Assembly (NCBI RefSeq): GCF_036785885.1
Contig: NC_092329.1
Location: 4,774,001-4,838,000, forward strand
DNA: 64,000 nt
From: Coffea arabica
Lineage: Eukaryota; Streptophyta; Magnoliopsida; Gentianales; Rubiaceae
Direction: 5' to 3'
Position 1 is the stretch's first letter; every line of letters starts with the position of its first letter. The notes under the pieces were generated by a model. That model was not told where the DNA came from, made no database searches, and saw nothing but the letters and a program-made list of their open reading frames with translations. The position numbers and the translations under genes are program-made. Of this stretch, positions 48,211-58,236 are shown piece by piece.

Positions 48211-49411
48211 AATACGTATGTTATTGAAGTGGCAATTGCCTGAAGATCTTCTAGACAGCTGCAAATCCCTGATGTGGCAAAGGTGTTACTAGTTGCTGAA
48301 ATGCAGAAGACTGGTGGAGGATCTGCGAACCCTGCTTCTCATTCACAATTCCATTTTGTCTGTTTTCCGGAGGAAAATGAAGTATTGGTTGGGCAATTGA
48401 TTTTTTGGTTTACTTTGGTGGTTAGCTTAGTTCGTTTGCCCTTTGGCCTTTTAAGTTGGGATAATCCATTCCACGAATGGAATGGTTTGAGAATAGTGGA
48501 AGATACCACAAGGTGGCCATGATTGTAATACGAGGAACTGTTTCATTTTAATTCAGATCTGAAGTTGTCGGAGCTCATTGTTGTTACTGGTAGAAGTGAA
48601 AAACTGGTGTCATCGCAGTATGAAGGCTGTCAAAAACTGAAGTTGGCAAATGATCCTCAAGCTCCTGAAGTTGAGCTTGAAACCTTCAACCTGAAGTTGA
48701 GCTTGAAACCTTCAAGAAAGTTTGTTTATCTGTTGATCTTGCACTTTGGCAGTTGCCCTGAGTTAGGATCTGCTTGCTTTACCTCAAATGTATCAGCATT
48801 TCCTTAACTTTACCAGAAGACATCGTACCTCCTCCTGTGCTCCGTTCCAAGTAATTCTACAAAGGGGTTTTGACCAAATAACAGACTTCCTTGTGTAGAG
48901 TTTAAACCCAACTAACGGAATCATGGAATGGTGAAAATACACCACATGTCAACGTAGTGCTTTTTGTTGAAGAAGGCAAACTCCAGATAGAATTTTATGT
49001 TCATGCCTAAAATCATATTTCCTGAAGAGATATCTGTACTCAAATTAGGCACGTAAAAAAAAAATGGAACAACATATGGTGAAACCCATAAAATTCTAAA
49101 CCTTTTGCCAAAGTACACGAATCATGTGGAGGTCTGTTTGGATTGTGAATTATTAGAGATTTTTTTACTGTAGCACTTTTTGTAATGTGATATATGTGAG
49201 ATAAAAAGGTAATTGGGAAGGTAAAAAGGTGTATTGGAAATTGTAATGATGATGTAAGTAAATAAATTTGGAGAAATAAAGCCCAATCCAAACAAACTCG
49301 CACATTTATCCATTAGCAATCTTCTTTACCTAAACCTTTTTGCTGTCTTCCTTCAACAAGCAGGCAACCCTAAACTAATTTGACCAACTAGTTTCCACCG
49401 CAACACTGTAA
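48211..49411. other. 3' region of the cysteine-rich protein gene and spacer
   Basis: The first several hundred bases are probably 3' untranslated region. A 24-25-bp direct repeat (TGAAGTTGAGCTTGAAACCT) is at 48666 and 48692. A MITE-like stretch is at 49131-49305. No other gene is supported; frames at 48274-48807 are not recognisable. Confidence 0.45.
49131..49305. mobile_element. MITE-like element with TTTGGATTG ends
   Basis: The left end GTCTGTTTGGATTG is the near reverse complement of the right end CAATCCAAACAAAC, about 170 bp apart. The AT-rich interior includes TGTAGCACTTTTTGTAATGT. No target duplication could be settled. It lies about 110 bp before the retrotransposon insertion point. 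Confidence 0.55.
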
Positions 49412-49416
49412 CATGC

Positions 49417-49777
49417 TGTCAGGCTCTTCAATGTAGAATTAAGGAGAAAATGTAACCAGAGGATTTGGGAGAAGTTTGAATGAGTGAAAGAACAGAAAGG
49501 GAGGGAAGGAGTTGGAGAGAGTGAGAGAGAGAAGAATGAGAATTTGGAGGAAAGAATTCTGATTGTATTACTTGTTGTTCAATCCATTACATTGTTCCGG
49601 ATTTATACAGTTCCACTAATGGATCCTAATCCAATTGACACAGAATTTCCGTGCACTGATCTGATGCTAACGAATTCAGTTGTAACTAACGTTTAACAGC
49701 TTTTTGGCTCCAACAGCTAATTACACTAACACCCCTAAAACTTTGTTCCAATTGCAATTACGCCCCTGCTCCTGACA
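49417..49777 (-). repeat. 3' LTR of the Reina-like element
   Basis: 361 bp, starting TGTCAGG and ending CTGACA; it is the 3' LTR because the element reads on the minus strand. It holds a purine-rich stretch (GAGAGAGTGAGAGAGAGAAG) and is 99.4% identical to its partner. Confidence 0.95.
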
Positions 49778-49780
49778 TTA

Positions 49781-49790
49781 CTCCACCCTT
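49781..49790 (-). other. Polypurine tract of the retroelement
   Basis: The minus strand reads AAGGGTGGAG a few bases before the 3' LTR, the expected place for plus-strand priming. Confidence 0.7.
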
Positions 49791-49806
49791 GAAAGCAGCC
49801 TTGTCC

Positions 49807-52800
49807 TCAAGGCTGAAACTCAGGAAACTGACTGCGGATAAAAGATTGATCTTCCCACGATGCTTCCTCCTCTCCTAGCTGAGACCATTTGATGAGGTAC
49901 TGGATCACAGGGACCTCATTTCGCATGATCACCCTCCTTTGCAAAACTGCAGCAGGTTGTAGAAGACACTGATCTTGACAATTAAATTCTGGCAGTGCAG
50001 AAGTAGTAACCTGATGAGGTCCCAACTTAGGCTTAAGAAGAGAGACGTGAAATACTGGATGTATTTTAGAACCAGGTGGAAGCTTGAGCTTGTATGCCAC
50101 AGCACTGATCTTCTCCACAATTTGAAAAGGTCCAAAAAATTTTGTAGTCAACTTGAGATTTTTCCTGAGTGCCACAGTTTGTTGCCTATATGGCTGCAAC
50201 TTCAGGAAAACCCAATTCCCCACCTCAAACTCCCTTTCTGTTCTATGTTTATCCGCAAACAACTTCATCCTATTTTGAGCCTGCTGCAAATGCTCTTTGA
50301 TTCTCTGAAGCAGTTGAACTCTGGTTTGCAGCATGTTGTGAGCTGCTGGAATGATTGTATCGTGATAGGGCCCTATAGGTAGTGATAGGGGTTTGTAACC
50401 ATATAAAGCTTCAAATGGGGACACCCCTAAGCTGGTGTGATAGGCCGTATTATACCATAGTTCTGCTAAGCTGAGCCACTGACTCCACTGAGTTGGACTC
50501 TCACTGGTCATACATCTCAGATAGGTCTCTAAACACTGATTTAACCTCTCACTCTGACCATCAGTTTCAGGATGGTATGAAGAACTATAGTGCAGCTCAG
50601 TTCCAGCCATCCTAAACAACTCCTGCCAAAATTTACTGGTGAATACCTTGTCTCTATCTGTTATGATGGATTCTGGTAGTCCATGGAGTTTGTAGACGTG
50701 ATCCAGGAAGACCTGCGCCACTTGAACAGCTGAGAATGGGTGGGAAAGTGGCATGAAGTGGCCAAACTTCGTCAGTCTATCTATGGCCACCAAAATAGTG
50801 TCAAATCCCCTAGAGTTGGGTAACTTTTCTATAAAGTCCATAGTAATATGTGACCAGGCTTGGGTAGGAATTGGTAGTGGCTGCAGCAATCCTGGATAGG
50901 GGACCCTTTCACTTTTGTTCCTTTGACAGACTTCACATTCCTGTATGAATTGTATGATCTCCTTCTTCATTCCTGGCCAGTGAAATATGCTTTGCACCCT
51001 CTGTATACATGCCCTCTGACCAGAATGTCCTCCAATAGGTGATTCATGCAGAGCTCTGATTAGCTTTTGCCTAATTCCCCTGCTATTCCCTACAAACAAC
51101 TTCCCTTTATACTTAAGTATCCCCTGATTGAGCTGGAAATCAGAGTCTTGTGGTGTAGGATCCAGTAGCAGTTGGCCCATTAATTCTCTATACTGTGTAT
51201 CTTCAAAGTAACTGTCCTGCAGCTCCTGCAACCATAGAGGTTGAACCCCAGTAATGGCCATCAGCTGTTGTGGTTCAGGTTGTAGTTCCTTCCTGGTTCT
51301 TCGAGATAAAACATCAGCAACAGTGTTTTCTGAACCTTTCTTGTACTGAATCTCATAATCCAATCCTAGCAGCTTTGTCAACCATTTATACTGAGCAGTA
51401 GTGGTCAACCTTTGTTCTAGCAAAAATTTCAGTGACTTGTGATCCGTCCTGATGATGAAGTGATTCCCCACTAGATAATGCTTCCACTTGGTCACTGCAA
51501 ACACCAATGCCATCAGCTCTTTCTCATAGACAGATAACCCCAGATTCCTGAGAGAAAATGCTTTACTGATGAATGCTATGGGATGACCTTCCTGCAAGAG
51601 TATAGCTCCCATGCCTTGTCCACTTGCATCAGTTTCCACCACAAAGGGAATACCAAAATTGGGTAGCCTAAGCACTGGAGCACTAGTTATGGCCTGCTTA
51701 AGACAATTGAAGGCCTTGGTTGATTCTGTACTCCAATCATAGGCATCTTTCTTCAACAGGTTTGTCAGAGGCTTACTGATTGTTCCATAGACTTTTATGA
51801 AACGTCTATAATAGCCTGTGAGGCCTAGGAATCCCCTGAGTTCTTTAATATTCTTAGGAGTAAGCCATGACTGTATGCACTCCACCTTACTCGTGTCCAT
51901 ACTTACTCCTGTACTGGACACCACATGCCCCAAATACTCCACTTCTTGCTGGGCAAAAGAGCACTTGGATAGTTTGGCATACAACTGGTGATGCTGAAGC
52001 ACCTCCAGCACTTGTTTTAGGTGTTCCTTATGAAGGTCCAAGGTAGCACTGTAGACCAAAATGTCATCAAAGAAGACCAAAACATGCTTCCTTATGAATG
52101 GTTCAAAAACCTGATTCATCAATGCTTGGAATGTTGCTGGTGCATTTGTGAGTCCAAATGGCATCACTAGGAACTCATAGTGTCCTTGATGAGTCTGAAA
52201 GGCTGTTTTGTGTGTATCTGCCAACTTGACTCTGATCTGGTGGTAACCTGATCTGAGGTCAATCTTGGAAAAGAACTTGGCTCCATAGAGCTCGTCTAGT
52301 AGCTCATCAATGTTGGGAATAGGATATCTGTCCTTGATTGTCAAGTCATTGAGATGCCTGTAATCCACACAAAAACGCCAAGTGTTATCATTTTTCTTGA
52401 CCAACAACACAGGTGAAGCATAAGGACTATTGCTTGGCTTGATGATTCCAGACTTCAGCATGTCTGCTATTTGCTTTTCAATCTCTGTCTTCTGTGAATG
52501 AGGGTATCTGTATGGTTTCATTTTGAAGGCTTGTGCTCCTGGCTTAAGGGGAATCTGATGATCCAATGGCCTGTTGGGAGGCAACTGAGTAGGCTCCTGA
52601 AAGATTTCTGAAAATTGCTGCAGGATTGCAGTGATTGATTCTGGAATCTCTGGCTGCCCTGTGTCCTGTTTTCCATGTTGTGCTGAAATGGCACAACATC
52701 TCCTTTTCTCTTGCAAAAAACCTCTGAGATCCTTCCTCCTGATAAGTTCCATGGTTGCATCATTAACTGCTCCATGCAATGTGACCACCTCTCCTTGATG

Positions 52801-54417
52801 GAACATGGAGATTTTTAGTTGATGGAAATCAAAAGTTATGGGGCTGTAGTTGTGCATCCGGTCTACCCCCAAAATAATGTCCCAATCTCCTAGTTCCATA
52901 ATCCTGAGGTTAAAGCAGAATTTATTATTCTGAACATTCCACAGGACCTTTGGACACTGAGCTCCACTGGTTACCAAGCTCCCATCCCCCATTGTGACAG
53001 TGAAAGGCTTGACATATTCAAAGGGAATGCCTTGTGTAGTCACCAGCCTATGGTGAATGTAGCTGTCACTGCTACCTGTATCCACCAAAATTTTTACACG
53101 TTCCCCTGCCATTCGTCCTTGCAACATGATAGTATTTCGCCTGAGTGAGTCTGACAGAGCATTGAGTGAAATTTCAATTGGTTCTCCTGGATTCCCAGTC
53201 AGCTCGTCTTGCTCCCCTTGAGCATCCTGGAATTCAGTATCCTCCTCTTCTTCGTACATCATAAGGTTCAAGTGTTTCATTCTGCACTGATGTCCTACCC
53301 CAAATTTCTCCCCACACTTAAAGCACAGTCCATTACTCCTTCTGAACTGCAGTTCCTGAGGGGATAGTCTCTTAAATTCTGGACTCTTATCTGGATTTCT
53401 GGGATCTCCCCTAGGTATGTTGTTCTGTGGTAGCTTGTAAGTGCTGACTCCTCCATTGGCAGGAGTTGGATGTCTGTACATTCCAAACTTTGGTTCAGCC
53501 AACACCTTGTTGCCCTCCTTGATTGTCCTTCCTTGTAACCTGAGAGCTTGTTCCTGCAAATGAGCTACCTCCATAACTCCAGAGAGAGTATTTGGCTTGA
53601 GCATTCTCATCATAGGTTTAATCTCCTCCTTGAGACCACTGGTGAAGCTGGAAATGAAGTATTCTTCACTAAGGCTCGGGTTCTGCAATAGCATTAATGT
53701 TTTAAACTCCTCAAACTTTTCCTGATAAGCCTCCACTGTGCTCATCTGTTACAGTTTATTGAATTCCTCTACAATATCTCTACAACATGATCCTTTGAAT
53801 CTCTGGCAAAGCAGCTCCCCAAATTCCCCCCAAGTTAGCCTTGGTTTTTCTAATTTGATCCCCTGGAACCAATTATCAGCTCTTCCTTCTAAAAACATCT
53901 CTACTACCAGCAATTTATGCTCCTCGGGTACTTTATTCAACAGGAAATACTTATTACATTTTCTGATCCATTCCCTAGGATTTTCCCCACTAAACATTTG
54001 TAACTCAATTTTTGGAGGATTATAGCCAGGAATCTTACCCAAGAGCTCGCAACTCTTAACTTCCTCATCTGCTCCCAAGTTCAGCTTCTGGTATATAAGA
54101 GGAGTGGGAAGTAATGGCGTACGATCTCTGCCAGTTTTGACTTCTTCTTCTGCACTCTTCTCTCTGCTCAGTAGCGTCTTCATCATAGCAGTGAGTGCCT
54201 CAAACTTCTGGTCCATGCCTAGCGCGATCGTATCCATTCTCTTGTCCCTGCCAGCCATTTCTTCCTTCACTTGTAGCTGTATGTTCTTCATATCTTCCAC
54301 GACTTCCTGCAGTTTGAGCTCCTGTTTACGGAGATGTTCTTCCAAGGTTTTGAAGCGTGTACTTTCTGCCATTGATTGATCTCCGAGCTGCCGAGGATTC
54401 GTCAGCTCTGATACCAA
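49807..54417 (-). other. Internal gag-pol region of the Reina-like element
   Basis: Domains in order on the minus strand: gag; zinc knuckle (CFKCGEKFGVGHQC, a known plant gypsy variant spacing); aspartic protease (ILVDTGSSDSYIH); reverse transcriptase (YPIPNIDELLDELYGA, IDLRSGYHQIRV, VFFDDILVYS); RNase H (VVETDASGQGMGAILL); integrase with an HHCC finger (GGHSG, CEVCQRNK) and the D,D,E core (TMDFIEKLP, ITDRDKVFTS, HPETDGQSERLN); and a C-terminal chromodomain-like segment (YLIKWSQLGEEEASWE). It is a fossil copy, nearly whole, with about one break. Plus-strand frames here are shadows. Confidence 0.93.
54405..54416 (-). other. Primer binding site, tRNA-iMet type
   Basis: The minus strand reads TGGTATCAGAGC three bases inside the 5' LTR, the standard complement to the 3' end of initiator methionine tRNA used by most plant LTR elements. 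Confidence 0.92.
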
Positions 54418-54419
54418 TT

Positions 54420-54780
54420 TGTCAGGCTCTTCAATGTAAAATTAAGGAGAAAATGTAACCAGAGGATTTGGGAGAAGTTTGAATGAGTGAAAGAACAGAA
54501 AGGGAGGGAAGGAGTTGGAGAGAGTGAGAGAGAGAAGAATGAGAATTTGGAGGAAAGAATTCTGATTGTATTACTTGTTGTTCAATCCATTACATTGTTC
54601 CGGATTTATACAGTTCCACTAATGGATCCTAATCCAATTGACACAGAATTTCCGTGCACTGATCTGATGCTAACGAATTCAGTTGTAACTAACGTTTAAC
54701 AGCTTTTTGGCTCCAACACCTAATTACACTAACACCCCTAAAACTTTGTTCCAATTGCAATTACGCCCCTGCTCCTGACA
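54420..54780 (-). repeat. 5' LTR of the Reina-like element
   Basis: 361 bp with the same ends as the 3' LTR and two differences from it. It lies about 275 bp from the donor of the DPH4 leader intron, so its outer end faces the DPH4 promoter. Confidence 0.95.
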
Positions 54781-54785
54781 CATGC

Positions 54786-56206
54786 GCACTATATGTTCCA
54801 ACCCCCGAGTCCGACTTTAACAAAATAACCCAAAACTCGCAATTGGATGAACAGCCGCCGTCGTTTGGTGACGACCACGTTTTTGTATTACCCCTTTCGG
54901 TGCGTGTGCCCCCTCCGAAAAGCGCAAGAGCCGCCTCCTGCCCTGGACCTCCGTTTTCTCTCTAACTAACTTTGATTATAATCCCATCCCTTCCCTAATC
55001 CGGAAGCGTGGAAATCTAGACACCTTCCTTCGGCTTGTACATCTTGAAATCCGGGTAATTTCTTCATGTTTTCAATTCTTTCTTGCATATCTGTATCATT
55101 CATGCAATTTGTTCTTCGGGTTTTTTTGGGTTGATTTCTTGTGGATTTTGTACGTGGTTTACTTGATAGGATTTGTGGGTTCCGCTTTTTTTTTGAAGTC
55201 GAGAACGTAAATTCTGTTAATTATCTGAACCATTGCCCAGCTACTTGTTTACAAATTTGCATCTTTCTTCTAGTTTTGCTTTTGCCCCTTTCCCTTCCTT
55301 CACCCCTAAAACAGTAGGCTTTGGTGTGTACTTGAAGACAATTCTTGGCAAGATGGATACTTTGCAACCAAAGCAGCTAACTTTTGGGACTAGTGGAAGA
55401 AAGATATTGTAAAATTGTTACAGCTCAATTGGGAATTTACCTTTAGAAGCGAGGTAAGGAAAATTGAAGCAAAATTTGAAGGAGACTTCAAAATAGTTGG
55501 AGGACTAAATTGGCTAAAAAAATCATAAAGGATGAAATTGGTTTTAGTGTAAAAGTTTAGAGACGAAAATGGCGAAATTCCCGCGAGATAAATAAGGATG
55601 TTTACTGTGTTTACTACCCTGTCTGCCTTTTGGGGAGAAACTGTTACATGCCTAATAGAATGTGCATGTAGCACATGTTGAGCGTCTTCAAACTTGAAGC
55701 TACAAACACGAAAGTGCTTATCTTTATAGCTAACTCTCAAACTGATCTCTGGTTCTTAATGCTATTGGCTGCTCCTAATAGATTGCTGGAAGTGGGATAT
55801 GATGGTGTCCAGTGCACTGTACTTTCAGTCCTCCAATCTTAGATTTTACAAGTTCTTCAGCAACCACTTGCCTGATGCTTTATTGGGCTCTCACCATATT
55901 AGGTTGAAAGGACAGTTTTTCATTAAGTAGAATGGTTGCTTTTGGTGATTAGTCAAGGAGAACTTACTGTAATTTGGATGCAGTTATTATTTTGGAATTT
56001 GGTTAGTGGAGAGGGTGGCCATATTGCGATCTTTGTTGCTTTCATCATGAAATAATAACATGACATCTCACAAAAATGCTTCCATTTCCCATTAGAAATT
56101 TTTCTTTCTTGACCTCCTGTCACATGTCGTTTACTAAAAACTTATTTTGTGATTCAATTTGATTTACTTTGCAGTGAATTTCTATTCTAGTAGCATTAAG
56201 TCAAAC
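54786..56206 (+). promoter_or_regulatory. DPH4 promoter, leader and leader intron
   Basis: The first 270 bp are GC-richer and pyrimidine-rich, as expected of a core promoter and leader. A leader intron appears to run from GTAATT at 55055 to TTTGCAG at 56174, leaving a 32-bp leader piece before the ATG at 56207. Within the intron, about 55390-55590 looks like a worn repeat (MITE-like, AAAATTGAAGCAAAATTTGA); no gene is there. Confidence 0.55.
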
Positions 56207-56755
56207 ATGATCATCAGTGGGAACTTGATCGAGCGAACCTACTACGAAATCCTTGGTTTGAAAGAAGATGCAACCTATGAACAGATCCGGTCAAGCTATC
56301 GCTCTTCCATCCTTAGTTCTCATCCTGATAAACTGCTAAAGGAACGTGAAAAACTGAATCCTGAGCACAAGTCTGGTGACAGATTCATGGAGTTACAGCG
56401 AGCTTGGGAAACCCTCAGCAACCCAAGGTCTCGTGCCATTTATGACAGTGAACTGCATACTTTGAGGCAGGATGCAGTGACTTCTGAAGATGTTAGCTTG
56501 GAGGATCTTACAGTTGAAGAAGCTGATGATAGTTTAGAGCTTTCTTATAGTTGCAGGTGTGGTGATTACTTTGTAATTGATTCTTCAGAGTTGACAGAGA
56601 TTGGCTATCCATTGTCAAGAAACGGGAATACAATCACTTTACACACAACAAAATCTTCGCAAGCATCTATTATTCTTCCCTGTGGATCTTGCTCTCTTAA
56701 AATCCGTTTGTTGATCAATTCAGATGTTAAGCTTCACATTGATGGTCATTCATGA
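56207..56755 (+). CDS. DPH4: DPH4 homologue: J-domain protein with CSL zinc finger (diphthamide pathway)
   Basis: A single exon encodes 182 residues. An N-terminal J domain (residues 10-82) has YYEILGLKEDATYEQIRSSY, the HPD triad at 39-41 and FMELQRAWETLSNPRSRAIYD. The C-terminal CSL zinc finger has CRC (116-118) and CGSC (159-162) with the DYFVIDSSEL core. This pairing defines DPH4/DNAJC24 (Arabidopsis At4g10130), a co-chaperone and iron-binding partner of the Dph3 and Dph1-Dph2 system that starts diphthamide synthesis on elongation factor 2. The open frame reaches back to 56159 only by a TTG codon inside the leader intron acceptor, so the ATG at 56207 (MIISGNLIERTYYEILGL) is the start. A young LTR element lies upstream. 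Confidence 0.93.
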   Translation: MIISGNLIERTYYEILGLKEDATYEQIRSSYRSSILSSHPDKLLKEREKLNPEHKSGDRFMELQRAWETLSNPRSRAIYDSELHTLRQDAVTSEDVSLEDLTVEEADDSLELSYSCRCGDYFVIDSSELTEIGYPLSRNGNTITLHTTKSSQASIILPCGSCSLKIRLLINSDVKLHIDGHS

Positions 56756-57861
56756 GTAGTGAATTTCGTTATGTTATTCCTTTCACTAAGGAATGCAGTT
56801 TTGCCTTCTGATTGAAAGTAGGTCACTTTGAAAGGTTTCTTTGCAATTCTATTGGAGTTTTTCTCCATTTGCTTGCTACTTTGACATGAATCAAGCTTTC
56901 TTACAAGCGTCTGAGATCGAATAAGGTGGTCGAACGAGATTTCCCTCTTGGGGATCTTTTAATATACTATTTCAAACCATTTTGCCACTGGGAGTTAGCC
57001 AACATGTCAGACAGACAATCCATGGCTATCCTAAACTTTGTTGACTGATACTGCCTTTCTGTTACGCAATTCTATGTGCTTCATCGTTGCTCGGTGAACG
57101 TCAAAGTGGCTGAAAAAAATATAATGAAGCCCACTAAGGACTAAAGGTTTTCCGAACCAATGATTTGCGTATGAGTTGTGAATAAGAAAAGGGATTTTGA
57201 CAGAAGAGGCTTGGCATTTGGCAAGAGGTGTCTCTCAAATACATACAGGACAACGTCATTTGTTTACATCGTAAGATGCAAGAATTTCCCAGAACGGATA
57301 TGATGGACGATACTCAACTAAAATTCCCCTTGCAAACTTGGAACTACTATGAAAAGAAATGTGGTCCTAACCTCGTAACCATAAGGGCAATTTTGCTGCA
57401 ATAGTTGACTCAGTCACCATCAACATTCAACTAACTGTTCAAACGTCGTCGCAAGTCTTTGGAGCACAAAAACGAACTTCAGCCTCGACGACTCTGTCAC
57501 CACTAACCAGCTCCGGCGGACAGCAAGCTGCCGGTGGCATCAGCTTTGCACAAGGTACGCTAATACAGTATAGTCATACCCAAGCTATGGAAAAATATTT
57601 CAAGTTTGTTACTTTTCTCAAGAAACTTCCTACTGTTATAAAATTTGTGCGCAATAGTAGAGATAAAAATTAATTTAGAACAGTAATTGGAGTTATTCAG
57701 AGGGACAAATTGTCTATTTATTTAGTCTTTTAAATGGGTTGCTCCCCAAAGAAAAGAAAAGAAAAGAAAGTAATGAAATTGCAAGTGATGCAATTCTTTA
57801 TTTTTATGCTGCCAATTGGTTTCGGGACAGCGGTGGGTAATTCAGTGGGGAAAGTAAAGAG
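56756..57861. other. Spacer between DPH4 and the TPR-like gene
   Basis: DPH4 3' untranslated region followed by the promoter of the next gene; no coding signal. A short GAAAA repeat (57749-57769) precedes the second gene by about 90 bp. Confidence 0.45.
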
Positions 57862-58236
57862 ATGGGTTATGGAGAAGAAGAGCCTCACTGGTCTGTGTTT
57901 GATGGGGTGAAGACAATTCCAGCATCAGCTGATGCAGTAATTGCTGAGATCGATTCTGCCATTTCTGCACTGGAGTATGCCCGAGCTACTGCTTTCTTAT
58001 CTTCTATTGTTGGTAAAAGTGACGACGGAAAATTAAGTTCTAAATACGATGCTAAAAAGGCAGATGAAGCTTATAAAGCAGGGATGGCAGCCATGGCTGC
58101 TGGCAAGCTTGATGAGGCCATTCAGTTCCTAAATATTGCTCTTGCTAAGTGCCCGCCTGATAAGACTTCTGCTGTTGCTAAGCTTCAGTCTCTTATTTCT
58201 GTCACATCTCAACAGCTTCGAAACTCCTCCAACTGA
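57862..58236 (+). CDS. Small TPR-like plant protein of unknown function
   Basis: A 124-residue single-exon frame opens with MGYGEEEPHWSVFDGVKTIP and contains one helix pair that fits the tetratricopeptide consensus: ADEAYKAGMAAMAAGKLDEA then IQFLNIALAKCPPDKTSAVA (about residues 68-108). The N-terminal half is helical (VIAEIDSAISALEYARATAF). TPR modules normally mediate protein binding; a single repeat suggests a short adaptor. I recall similar small plant proteins but no assigned role. No signal peptide or membrane segment is visible. Codon use resembles the neighbours, and the gene lies 1.1 kb after DPH4 on the same strand. Confidence 0.8.
   Translation: MGYGEEEPHWSVFDGVKTIPASADAVIAEIDSAISALEYARATAFLSSIVGKSDDGKLSSKYDAKKADEAYKAGMAAMAAGKLDEAIQFLNIALAKCPPDKTSAVAKLQSLISVTSQQLRNSSN

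Larger units (their letters stand above)
49417..54780 (-). mobile_element. Ty3/gypsy chromovirus LTR retrotransposon, Reina-like, nearly whole and young
   Basis: A 5364-bp element in minus orientation is bounded by two 361-bp LTRs (TGTCAGG...CTGACA) and a 5-bp target duplication CATGC (49412-49416, 54781-54785). The LTRs differ at two sites (about 0.55%), which under a commonly used plant rate of 1.3e-8 per site per year means roughly 0.2 million years. Its coding region holds, in order, gag, a zinc knuckle, protease, reverse transcriptase, RNase H, integrase and a chromodomain-like end, the order of Ty3/gypsy chromoviruses. Short LTRs and small size fit the Reina group; this lineage call is inference. 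The coding region is nearly whole, with about one break. It is a fossil insertion between the cysteine-rich protein gene and DPH4. Confidence 0.95.

Noticed and set aside
49975-50382. 135-codon plus-strand frame inside the retroelement
   Set aside because: Antisense shadow of the pol region.
57195-57235. TTTGACAGAAGAGGCTTGGC, which begins like miR156/157
   Set aside because: Match stops after about ten bases and no hairpin partner was seen.
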